This document shows positions 1-4,331 of a stretch of 28,172 nucleotides of DNA, one piece after another (the stretch's first letter is position 1; each line of letters begins with the position of its first letter). The stretch comes from a virus: the IMG/VR virus record IMGVR_UViG_3300025449_000729, positions 1 to 28,172 of that record; one strand, written 5' to 3'. The translations under genes were made by a program, and so were the position numbers. The notes beneath the pieces are model-generated. The model saw only the letters and a list, made by a program, of their open reading frames with translations. It was not told the DNA's origin and made no database searches.

Positions 1-324
1 TTATTTCTTTTTTTCTAGTTTAGCGACGATAGCTTTTAGGCTAGCATGATCTTCTCTAATGTCTGCAAGAATTTCAACAAGATGGTCGTGGTCTTCTTGA
101 GCACGTTGTTCAGCAGCTTGACCAGCAAGATTTTGACCTACCATGATAAGAGGAAGTGCTACAAGCTGAATGATGCCACCAGATACGTAAAATACGAAAT
201 CTTGAAGTGATGGAAACATTGTAGGTAGCATTGACCAGACGAAAAAGAAATACACACACCAAATGCTTGACATCCATGCGACTGTTTTCAAAGCAATTGA
301 ATCATTAATTTTTGATATATTCAT
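1..324 (-). CDS. Small two-helix membrane protein
   Basis: Complete 107-residue ORF with its TAA stop at the window edge. Two hydrophobic stretches (about residues 14-34 and 41-63) read as membrane helices. A charged C-terminal tail (about 68-107), rich in Glu, Asp, Lys and Ala, is probably helical or coiled-coil. The start is supported by an AAGGAG ribosome site seven bases upstream and a perfect late promoter (360-367, minus strand). Its orientation is opposite to almost everything else here. No enzymatic motif is visible. It could be an inner-membrane phage accessory protein; I do not recognise a family with confidence. Confidence 0.75.
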   Translation of the reverse strand: MNISKINDSIALKTVAWMSSIWCVYFFFVWSMLPTMFPSLQDFVFYVSGGIIQLVALPLIMVGQNLAGQAAEQRAQEDHDHLVEILADIREDHASLKAIVAKLEKKK

Positions 325-359
325 AATTTTCTCCTTTACTTTATTATGAAAAGCATATA

Positions 360-367
360 TATTTATA
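360..367 (-). promoter_or_regulatory. T4-type late promoter
   Basis: Perfect TATAAATA on the minus strand, about 35 bp upstream of the minus-strand membrane-protein gene. In T4 this octamer at -13 to -6 is recognised by the gp55 late sigma factor with the sliding clamp. Confidence 0.75.
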
Positions 368-383
368 ATTATAAAGAGTTTAT

Positions 384-458
384 TGGGAAGTGGCGCAGCG
401 GTAGCGCAGGTGACTGTTAATCACTTGGTCGTAGGTTCGAATCCTACCTTTCCAGCCA
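384..458 (+). tRNA. tRNA-Asn (GTT)
   Basis: Complete cloverleaf. The acceptor stem TGGGAAG pairs with CTTTCCA, the anticodon loop is CTGTTAA, the T loop is TTCGAAT, the discriminator is G, and CCA is encoded. The first tRNA of a cluster reaching to 1601. Confidence 0.92.
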
Positions 459-463
459 ATCTA

Positions 464-481
464 TTGAACGATGTCGTTCAA
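464..481 (+). other. Perfect hairpin between tRNAs
   Basis: TTGAACGA (464-471) is an exact inverted repeat of TCGTTCAA (474-481) with two bases between. It sits six bases after the CCA of tRNA-Asn and has no T-run, so a processing signal in the tRNA precursor is more likely than a terminator. Confidence 0.5.
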
Positions 482-486
482 CTTAT

Positions 487-556
487 GCTGTTGTCAGAAC
501 TGATGGGAAGTACAGATAGTAAACACTAGGACACCGTTCGAATCGGAGCAACAGCA
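487..556 (+). ncRNA. Degenerate tRNA-like element A
   Basis: A seven-base-pair acceptor-like stem (GCTGTTG with CAACAGC) and a T-arm with loop TTCGAAT are present; one T-stem pair is mismatched. I cannot fold a D arm or a seven-base anticodon loop in the 38 bases between. No CCA is encoded. It lies between tRNA-Asn and tRNA-Thr, so it is probably co-transcribed with them. It may be a decayed tRNA or a stable tRNA-like RNA without decoding function. Confidence 0.5.
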
Positions 557-559
557 ACT

Positions 560-634
560 GCCCAAGTAGCACAGCGGTAGTGCAATCGCCTTGTAAGCGA
601 TAGGTCGGGAGTTCAATCCTCTCCTTGGGCACCA
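560..634 (+). tRNA. tRNA-Thr (TGT)
   Basis: Acceptor GCCCAAG/CTTGGGC, anticodon stem ATCGC/GCGAT with loop CTTGTAA, T loop TTCAATC, discriminator A and encoded CCA. Reads ACA and probably other ACN codons. Confidence 0.92.
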
Positions 635-639
635 TATAT

Positions 640-701
640 CGGGAGAGCTGTCTGGAAACAGTAGCTGCAGCTTGAAGGTTCGAGTCCTTCTCTCCCGCCC
701 A
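640..701 (+). ncRNA. Short tRNA-like element B, one arm missing
   Basis: Only 62 bases. It has a seven-pair acceptor stem (CGGGAGA/TCTCCCG), a perfect T-arm (GAAGG, TTCGAGT, CCTTC) and an encoded CCA. Between acceptor and T-arm are only 27 bases instead of about 40. They hold one hairpin (GCTG/CAGT around TCTGGAAA, which looks like a D arm with GG) and the palindrome AGCTGCAGCT where an anticodon arm should be. A standard anticodon loop is absent. Alternatively TCTGGAAA is a GGA (Ser) anticodon arm and the D arm is missing. Confidence 0.5.
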
Positions 702-706
702 GTTTT

Positions 707-780
707 GCTCTCTTAGTTAAATGGTATAACAGATGTTTAGTAATCATCTATTGGCAGTTCGATTCTGTCAGGGAGCACCA
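707..780 (+). tRNA. tRNA, probably Thr (AGT), odd anticodon arm
   Basis: Acceptor GCTCTCT/AGGGAGC, D stem GTTA/TAAC with GG in the loop, T-arm GGCAG/CTGTC, discriminator A and CCA are all present. Standard numbering gives anticodon AGT, but pair 31-39 is T-T, so the loop may open to nine bases. An A34 threonine anticodon is unusual in bacteria, so the amino-acid identity is uncertain. Confidence 0.7.
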
Positions 781-786
781 CAACGT

Positions 787-865
787 ACCGGCCACGCCTC
801 TCGACGTGTAAGAAGCGCAACAGGCATCTGGAATTAACCAGTGATGACTCTAACGGGTCAACGGT
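787..865 (+). ncRNA. Possible structured RNA between tRNA-Thr and first gene
   Basis: No ORF is present. Three hairpins lie in a row: CACG/CGTG (793-808), CTGG/CCAG (828-841) with extra pairs outside, and TGACTC/GGGTCA around TAAC (845-860). ACCG (787-790) can pair with CGGT (862-865) to close them into a cloverleaf-like shape. It follows a tRNA directly. No known family is recognised. Confidence 0.3.
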
Positions 866-896
866 CTCTATTTGGTTTGTGAGTATTTTGCATTTA

Positions 897-913
897 GATA
901 AATATTATAAATG
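897..913 (+). promoter_or_regulatory. Late promoter candidates for the 948 gene
   Basis: Two overlapping near-matches to TATAAATA: GATAAATA at 897-904 and TATAAATG at 906-913, 35-50 bp upstream of the start codon at 948. Each has one mismatch. Confidence 0.4.
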
Positions 914-947
914 TAAAAATAATATTTGAATCATATAGGAGTCGACC

Positions 948-1217
948 ATGCATGGATTCAAAGAATTTGTTGTAGAAAATGACGATGAAAAATATGATCG
1001 TGAAAAACATATCAAAAAATTAGACAAAACGGGAAAGTCATTAATTAATCATCTTAACAGAACTAATAGCCGTAAAAGTGGAAGAACATTTGAATTGATC
1101 CGTAGATATGATGATTTGAAGGATCATATGATTAACCAAGATCACGAAGGGTGGAAAAAATACTCTAAAGATAGAGATTTTGACCCTAGCCATCGTGGTA
1201 GAGATTTCTTAGCTTAA
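948..1217 (+). CDS. Hypothetical small charged protein
   Basis: 89 residues, starting after a TAGGAGT ribosome site. The protein is very hydrophilic with many Lys, Arg, Asp and His, no signal peptide and no membrane segment. The N-terminus (MHGFKEFV) resembles a start common among T4-like phage small proteins, but no function follows from that. It stands alone between tRNA-rich stretches with possible late promoters upstream. Confidence 0.65.
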   Translation: MHGFKEFVVENDDEKYDREKHIKKLDKTGKSLINHLNRTNSRKSGRTFELIRRYDDLKDHMINQDHEGWKKYSKDRDFDPSHRGRDFLA

Positions 1218-1267
1218 TTTTTAAAACTATATTAGTATAATTTCTGTTTGATCTAGGTACCTTTAGC

Positions 1268-1340
1268 CCACCCAGTGTCGACCATGTTTGGTGGAGCTCG
1301 TCGCAATCTTAGACGACATTCGAGCCAACACGTGAGGCTC
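1268..1340 (+). ncRNA. Three tandem hairpins before tRNA-Cys
   Basis: CCACC/GGTGG (1268-1294), TCGTC/GACGA (1298-1316) and GAGCC/GGCTC (1322-1340) can form one after another. GCTCG/CGAGC is an alternative to the second and third. An ORF crosses the region but runs through two tRNA genes and is spurious. It may be a tRNA-precursor leader or an unknown RNA. Confidence 0.3.
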
Positions 1341-1349
1341 AGCTTATTT

Positions 1350-1427
1350 GACGCAGTGTGCAAGGAATGGCTACTTCAAGGTCTGCAAAACCTCATTATG
1401 TGGGTTCGAATCCCACCTGCGTCTCCA
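1350..1427 (+). tRNA. tRNA-Cys (GCA)
   Basis: Acceptor GACGCAG/CTGCGTC, anticodon loop CTGCAAA, T-arm GTGGG/CCCAC with loop TTCGAAT, discriminator T as expected for Cys, and CCA encoded. The D arm is slightly irregular. Confidence 0.88.
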
Positions 1428-1435
1428 ACAATAAA

Positions 1436-1510
1436 GGCCCGTGAATCAGCTGGTGTAGATACTCGTCTGTCTAACGAGTTAGAGGGGTTCGAAACCCCTA
1501 CGGGTCGCCA
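1436..1510 (+). tRNA. tRNA-Asp (GTC)
   Basis: Acceptor GGCCCGT/ACGGGTC, anticodon stem CTCGT/ACGAG with loop CTGTCTA, T loop TTCGAAA, discriminator G as expected for Asp, CCA encoded. Confidence 0.92.
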
Positions 1511-1526
1511 ATAATAAATATACAAT

Positions 1527-1601
1527 ATCAGTCAGGGAAAGTGGTAATCCGCAGGTCTCCAAAACCTTGAGAATTCGGTTCGATTCCGAAGACTGGTGCC
1601 A
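1527..1601 (+). tRNA. tRNA-Trp (CCA)
   Basis: Acceptor ATCAGTC/GACTGGT, anticodon loop CTCCAAA, T-arm TTCGG/CCGAA with loop TTCGATT, discriminator G as in bacterial tRNA-Trp, CCA encoded. Last tRNA of the first cluster. Confidence 0.9.
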
Positions 1602-1637
1602 TTTATTTTCAGTTAATCTAGATTAAAAAAGCTTAAT

Positions 1638-1666
1638 TTGACTTAATCATAGGAATGTCCTATTAT
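1638..1666 (+). promoter_or_regulatory. Sigma70 promoter with internal palindrome
   Basis: TTGACT (1638-1643), exactly 17 bp, then TATTAT (1661-1666): five of six matches in each box. The perfect inverted repeat ATAGGA-ATG-TCCTAT (1649-1663) fills the spacer and enters the -10 box, so it could be an operator. This is a host-type promoter, unlike the late promoters nearby. Confidence 0.7.
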
Positions 1667-1671
1667 ATAAT

Positions 1672-1690
1672 AGTTCACAGAGAGTGAACT
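1672..1690 (+). promoter_or_regulatory. 5' UTR hairpin
   Basis: AGTTCAC and GTGAACT pair perfectly around AGAGA. The predicted start of transcription from the promoter at 1638-1666 falls at the base of this hairpin, so the mRNA would begin with a stable stem. Such stems often protect the 5' end from decay. Confidence 0.5.
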
Positions 1691-1712
1691 TAAAAACATT
1701 GGAGAATACACC

Positions 1713-1880
1713 ATGATTAAGACCCTTATTGTTGCTGCTTCTGTCCTTGCTTTTTCTGGTGCTGTAATGGCAACAGAAGTTCCTAAGACTGCTCCAAAAG
1801 CAAAGTGTGTTGCATCTGCTACTGTAAAGTGCCCAGTTGAAACTGCCAAGAAGCCAGAAGCAAAAAAGACTACTAACTAA
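1713..1880 (+). CDS. Small exported lysine/alanine-rich peptide
   Basis: 55 residues. An N-terminal signal peptide is clear: MIK, a hydrophobic core, then a cleavage motif ending AVMA at residue 20. The mature part is about 35 residues, rich in Lys, Ala, Thr and Pro, with two cysteines (about residues 31 and 39). The ribosome site is TTGGAG. The gene has its own sigma70 promoter, 5' hairpin and a terminator nine bases after the stop, so it is a complete monocistronic unit. Function unknown; an early periplasmic effector is one inference. Confidence 0.7.
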   Translation: MIKTLIVAASVLAFSGAVMATEVPKTAPKAKCVASATVKCPVETAKKPEAKKTTN

Positions 1881-1888
1881 AAAACTTT

Positions 1889-1918
1889 AGAGTCAACGGT
1901 GTAAAAGCCGTTGACTCT
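1889..1918 (+). terminator. Intrinsic terminator
   Basis: AGAGTCAACGG (1889-1899) and CCGTTGACTCT (1908-1918) form a perfect 11-bp stem with an 8-base loop, followed by TT. The stretch AAAAAACTTT before it could help termination in the opposite direction. It closes the exported-peptide unit. Confidence 0.75.
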
Positions 1919-1938
1919 TTACACGATGAGATAAACAC

Positions 1939-2598
1939 ATGGCTGTTATTGCAATATACAAGCATCATCCTTATTGTTCTGATGACTCAGCTTCTGGTTT
2001 TAAAATTGCAATGGGGGATTACCACTCATGTGTTTACATCGATGAGAAAGACATAGCCATAGATATTCTTAACCATTTTGATATGGTAGTGTTTCCAGGT
2101 GGTGTTGGCGACTCCGATATCTTTGATTCATTGCTTACTGACAAAATACAAATTATAACACAGTATGTAAAAGATGGTGGAAAGTACCTTGGAATATGCA
2201 TGGGTGCTTATTGGGCTGGTTCTAATTATTTTAATCTTTTTAATGGTGTAGATGCTGTGCAGTACATCAAGCAGCCTGAAGCTCAGAAGAGACGGAGCTA
2301 TGGTACTGTGGTCAACGTCGAGTGGAATGGTAATGAGGAAGAAATGTACTTTTACGATGGCTGCACGTTCAAGAGCACGCCAAACAATCCAAATGTATTT
2401 GACGGTGAGGTAATAGCTTGCTACAGTGGCAACGTGCTATATCCTGCAGCCATCATCCAAGGCAACGTAGGTGCTATTGGACCACACCCTGAGTCGTTAG
2501 ATTACTGGTACGACACTTGGTCATACATGCCAAGATGCTGGCACGAAGGCCGTCATCATAAGTTGTTAAGAGAGTTTGTTAAGAAATTGCTTGGGTAG
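1939..2598 (+). CDS. Class I glutamine amidotransferase-like protein (BPL_N type)
   Basis: 219 residues. The N-terminal half carries PGG (53-55) and the nucleophile-elbow motif GICMGAYW with Cys87. Near the C-terminus GPHPES supplies His183 and Glu185, so a Cys-His-Glu triad of the class I glutamine amidotransferase fold is visible. The pattern is closest to the biotin-protein-ligase N-terminal-like group, whose reactions are mostly unknown. No synthase domain is attached, so the acceptor of any ammonia is unknown. The last three codons and the TAG stop are supplied by the 5' end of tRNA-Phe. It follows the terminator at 1918 and has only a weak ribosome site (TGAGAT). Confidence 0.8.
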   Translation: MAVIAIYKHHPYCSDDSASGFKIAMGDYHSCVYIDEKDIAIDILNHFDMVVFPGGVGDSDIFDSLLTDKIQIITQYVKDGGKYLGICMGAYWAGSNYFNLFNGVDAVQYIKQPEAQKRRSYGTVVNVEWNGNEEEMYFYDGCTFKSTPNNPNVFDGEVIACYSGNVLYPAAIIQGNVGAIGPHPESLDYWYDTWSYMPRCWHEGRHHKLLREFVKKLLG

Positions 2599-2664
2599 CT
2601 CAGTTGGTAGAGCACTGGTCTGAAGTACCAGGTGTGGGCGGTTCGATTCCGTCTCCAAGCACCA
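2589..2664 (+). tRNA. tRNA-Phe (GAA)
   Basis: Acceptor GCTTGGG/TCCAAGC, D arm with GGTAGAGC, anticodon stem CTGGT/ACCAG with loop CTGAAGT, T loop TTCGATT, discriminator A, CCA encoded. It overlaps the preceding coding sequence by 10 bases. Confidence 0.93.
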
Positions 2665-2679
2665 CTATAAGAGGCTGAT

Positions 2680-2928
2680 ATGTTTACGTTAAAAGAAGTA
2701 TTGGAATGGGATGGTATATCTGTAATCGATAGCCTTATCCATACTGGTTTATGTAAGACAAAGTCAGAAGCTCGTCGTATGATTGAACAGGGTGCTATTA
2801 AAGTTGATGACATTAAGGTTGAAAGTCATACTGCATTAATAATGGTAAACCCTGTTACAAAACATCATTGCTTACTACAAAATTATAATTTAGATTGGTC
2901 CCGTAGCTCAAAAGATACGAAATTATAA
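2680..2928 (+). CDS. Stand-alone S4 RNA-binding domain protein
   Basis: 82 residues. Residues about 15-55, with the core KTKSEARRMIEQGAIKVDD, match the S4 RNA-binding fold and look most like the C-terminal tRNA-binding domain of bacterial tyrosyl-tRNA synthetase. No catalytic domain is present. It lies between tRNA-Phe and a tRNA-like element, so binding to tRNA or structured RNA is a reasonable inference. Its last codons (WSRSS) are encoded by a stretch resembling the 5' end of a tRNA. The end of the gene also forms the left arm of the hairpin that controls the HNH gene downstream. Confidence 0.75.
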   Translation: MFTLKEVLEWDGISVIDSLIHTGLCKTKSEARRMIEQGAIKVDDIKVESHTALIMVNPVTKHHCLLQNYNLDWSRSSKDTKL

Positions 2929-2942
2929 ATATATTTGTATCT
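2913..2942 (+). promoter_or_regulatory. Hairpin with late promoter in its loop
   Basis: AGATAC (2913-2918) pairs with GTATCT (2937-2942); four more A-T pairs follow across a one-base bulge. The perfect late promoter TATAAATA (2924-2931) is in the loop region and the GGAGG ribosome site (2943-2947) begins right after the stem. Late transcripts should start near 2937 and lack the left arm, while read-through transcripts from upstream contain the full hairpin. Confidence 0.65.
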
Positions 2943-2952
2943 GGAGGGTTCA

Positions 2953-3405
2953 ATGAAAACGTGCACTAAATGTAGACAACAAAAATTATTAGAAGATTTT
3001 GCGTGGAAACAAAAAAACAAAAATATAAAACACTCTATGTGCAATCCTTGTAGGAGAGAATATAGTAATGCATTATATAAAAATAATGAAGCTACAAGAA
3101 AAAAAACAATAGAAAGATCAAAACGAGTAACTTCCAATCATAGAATAAGATTTAATGAATATAAGAAAACATTAAATTGTTTTGTTTGTAAAGAAACAGA
3201 ACCTAGCTGTCTTGATTTCCATCATATAGATCCTTCTAAAAAAGATTTCACTATTTCAGAACATATTAGTAAGTCTGGTTGGAATAAATTAATGGAAGAA
3301 ATATCAAAGTGTATTGTTTTATGTGCTAACTGTCATAGAAAAGTACATGCAAATGTAATAGATTTAAATGCACTGGTATCCAGCTCCGCTACGAACGGAG
3401 ACTAA
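2953..3405 (+). CDS. HNH homing endonuclease
   Basis: 150 residues from the ATG six bases after GGAGGG; an earlier in-frame start at 2935 lacks a ribosome site. The N-terminus has a zinc-ribbon pattern (Cys4, Cys7, Cys30, Cys33). The C-terminal half is an HNH nuclease: LDFHHIDP with His90/His91, then CANCHRKVH with paired cysteines and His128/His132. Free-standing HNH enzymes of this layout cut DNA near their own locus and spread by repair. The final 12 codons and stop run 36 bases into the tRNA-like element at 3370-3452, so the gene probably entered next to a tRNA. Confidence 0.85.
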   Translation: MKTCTKCRQQKLLEDFAWKQKNKNIKHSMCNPCRREYSNALYKNNEATRKKTIERSKRVTSNHRIRFNEYKKTLNCFVCKETEPSCLDFHHIDPSKKDFTISEHISKSGWNKLMEEISKCIVLCANCHRKVHANVIDLNALVSSSATNGD

Positions 3406-3452
3406 GGTAACTGGAATGGAAGATGCAGGTTCGAATCCTGTCCAGTGCTCCA
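3370..3452 (+). ncRNA. tRNA-like element C with Arg (ACG) anticodon arm
   Basis: Acceptor GCACTGG/CCAGTGC, T-arm GCAGG/CCTGT with loop TTCGAAT, discriminator T and encoded CCA are intact. The anticodon stem CTCCG/CGGAG holds loop CTACGAA, identical to the loop of E. coli tRNA-Arg(ICG). But there is no D arm before it; only TATCCAG separates acceptor and anticodon arm. After it come 24 bases in which CTGGA can pair with TCCAG. The 5' 36 bases are also coding sequence of the HNH gene. It may be a tRNA damaged by the insertion or an altered functional tRNA. Confidence 0.55.
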
Positions 3453-3453
3453 T

Positions 3454-3528
3454 TGGGGATTGGTGAAACTGGTATCACGCCTGACTCTGACTCAGGTATT
3501 TGAGGTTCGAACCCTTAATCCCCAGCCA
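3454..3528 (+). tRNA. tRNA-Gln (CTG)
   Basis: Acceptor TGGGGAT/ATCCCCA, D stem GTGA/TCAC, anticodon stem CCTGA/TCAGG with loop CTCTGAC, T loop TTCGAAC, discriminator G as for Gln, CCA encoded. Only one base separates it from element C. Confidence 0.92.
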
Positions 3529-3552
3529 AAAAATATATATATATAGTATTAT

Positions 3553-3627
3553 GGCCCTATGGCAGATTGGTTATGCAGGCGCTTCTAAAACGCTGTGAAG
3601 CAGGTTCGATTCCTGTTAGGGTCACCA
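3553..3627 (+). tRNA. tRNA with CTA (amber) or expanded-loop TCT anticodon
   Basis: Acceptor GGCCCTA/TAGGGTC, D arm with GG, T-arm GCAGG/CCTGT, discriminator A and CCA are good. Standard numbering puts CTA at positions 34-36, which would read UAG. However pair 31-39 is C-A, so the loop can be the nine bases CTTCTAAAA, which begins with the exact loop of tRNA-Arg(TCT). Arg with an expanded loop is therefore an alternative. TAG is used as a stop by at least five genes here. Confidence 0.7.
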
Positions 3628-3648
3628 CTGATTGAGGGAGAAGTTAAA

Positions 3649-3669
3649 ATGAAGAATTTTATCGCCTAG
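3649..3669 (+). CDS. Six-codon mini-ORF, possible leader peptide
   Basis: A strong ribosome site (GAGGGAG) stands nine bases before ATG, followed by five codons (Lys-Asn-Phe-Ile-Ala) and TAG. It lies 22 bases after a tRNA and upstream of the promoter for the 3746 gene. It may be a leader peptide or the remains of a broken gene. Confidence 0.2.
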   Translation: MKNFIA

Positions 3670-3696
3670 ACTTACAGACCACCCTAAATTATTCCG

Positions 3697-3725
3697 TTGA
3701 CTTTGATTGAATACTATTTTAAATT
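3697..3725 (+). promoter_or_regulatory. Probable sigma70 promoter
   Basis: TTGACT (3697-3702), 17 bp, then TAAATT (3720-3725; four of six). It is 21 bases before the start codon at 3746, leaving a short leader with a CGGAG ribosome site. Confidence 0.45.
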
Positions 3726-3745
3726 AACAATAACGGAGTAACAAA

Positions 3746-4210
3746 ATGTCTGTACAATTAAAAATTAAATCAAAACATCTTGCACTTGAACCTGCTATTA
3801 TTCGTAAAGAAGAACATAAACTTCTTAAACAGATTAAACATTACAAACAGTATCATCAAATTGCTGATACCAGTATATGGATTTATTATAAAGGTCATCC
3901 AGATCTTTTTAAGCTGTATGGAAAACATGCTAATCTTAGCAACCATCGCAAGCAAGATGTTCGTAATGAGGCAAGAGCAACGTTTCTTGCAAGGGCCTAC
4001 ATTAAAGGCATTCCTTACAAGGTAGTTGAGAGTAAGACTAAAGAAGGTGGGCTGTGGAACGCTGTTTCATCCAGTCTTGTTAGAATGGTAATGAAATATG
4101 GTTCAACAAGATATTATCCTGATTATGATAAATCTGTTCATCCATACAAGACAATTAAGACTGCAGAAGCCAAGGCTTGGGAAGATATTGAAAAGTGGCT
4201 TAAGCAGTAA
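3746..4210 (+). CDS. Hypothetical protein, basic, soluble
   Basis: 154 residues after a CGGAG ribosome site. The N-terminal 45 residues are Lys/His-rich and helical in character; the middle has many aromatic residues; the end (about 137-154) is a Trp-rich amphipathic helix. There is no signal peptide or recognised catalytic motif. It is flanked by tRNA genes on both sides and has its own sigma70-like promoter, which suggests early expression. The basic character would fit nucleic-acid binding, but that is only inference. Confidence 0.7.
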   Translation: MSVQLKIKSKHLALEPAIIRKEEHKLLKQIKHYKQYHQIADTSIWIYYKGHPDLFKLYGKHANLSNHRKQDVRNEARATFLARAYIKGIPYKVVESKTKEGGLWNAVSSSLVRMVMKYGSTRYYPDYDKSVHPYKTIKTAEAKAWEDIEKWLKQ

Positions 4211-4217
4211 TGAGTTT

Positions 4218-4292
4218 GGGGGATTAGCTCAGCGGTAGAGCAGGACCTTTACACGGTCAAGGTCGGCAGTTCGAACCTGTCATCCCCTACCA
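4218..4292 (+). tRNA. tRNA-Val (TAC)
   Basis: Acceptor GGGGGAT/ATCCCCT (one G-T pair), D arm TAGCTCAGCGGTAGAGC, anticodon loop TTTACAC, T loop TTCGAAC, discriminator A, CCA encoded. Its terminal CA is part of the following late promoter. Confidence 0.92.
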
Positions 4293-4298
4293 TAAATA
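4291..4298 (+). promoter_or_regulatory. Late promoter overlapping a tRNA 3' end
   Basis: CATAAATA, one base off the T4 consensus. It shares its first two bases with the CCA of tRNA-Val and stands 33 bases before the glycosyltransferase start. Confidence 0.5.
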
Positions 4299-4331
4299 CA
4301 CTTGATTCTATTTTTTAATTATGAGGTTATC

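Noticed and set aside
1275-1514. 79-residue plus-strand ORF
   Set aside because: It runs straight through tRNA-Cys and tRNA-Asp; no coding pattern.
1643-1849. Minus-strand ORF opposite the exported peptide gene
   Set aside because: It has no ribosome site and covers the promoter; the plus-strand gene with signal peptide explains the region.
2913-3452. HNH gene inside an intron of the Arg-like tRNA
   Set aside because: The candidate 5' fragment (GGTCCCG) does not pair with the 3' acceptor strand (CCAGTGC), and element C has its own acceptor 5' strand.
3553-3627. Genome-wide reassignment of TAG because of the CTA anticodon
   Set aside because: At least five well-defined genes end in TAG at sensible places, and the anticodon itself is ambiguous, so global recoding is unlikely.
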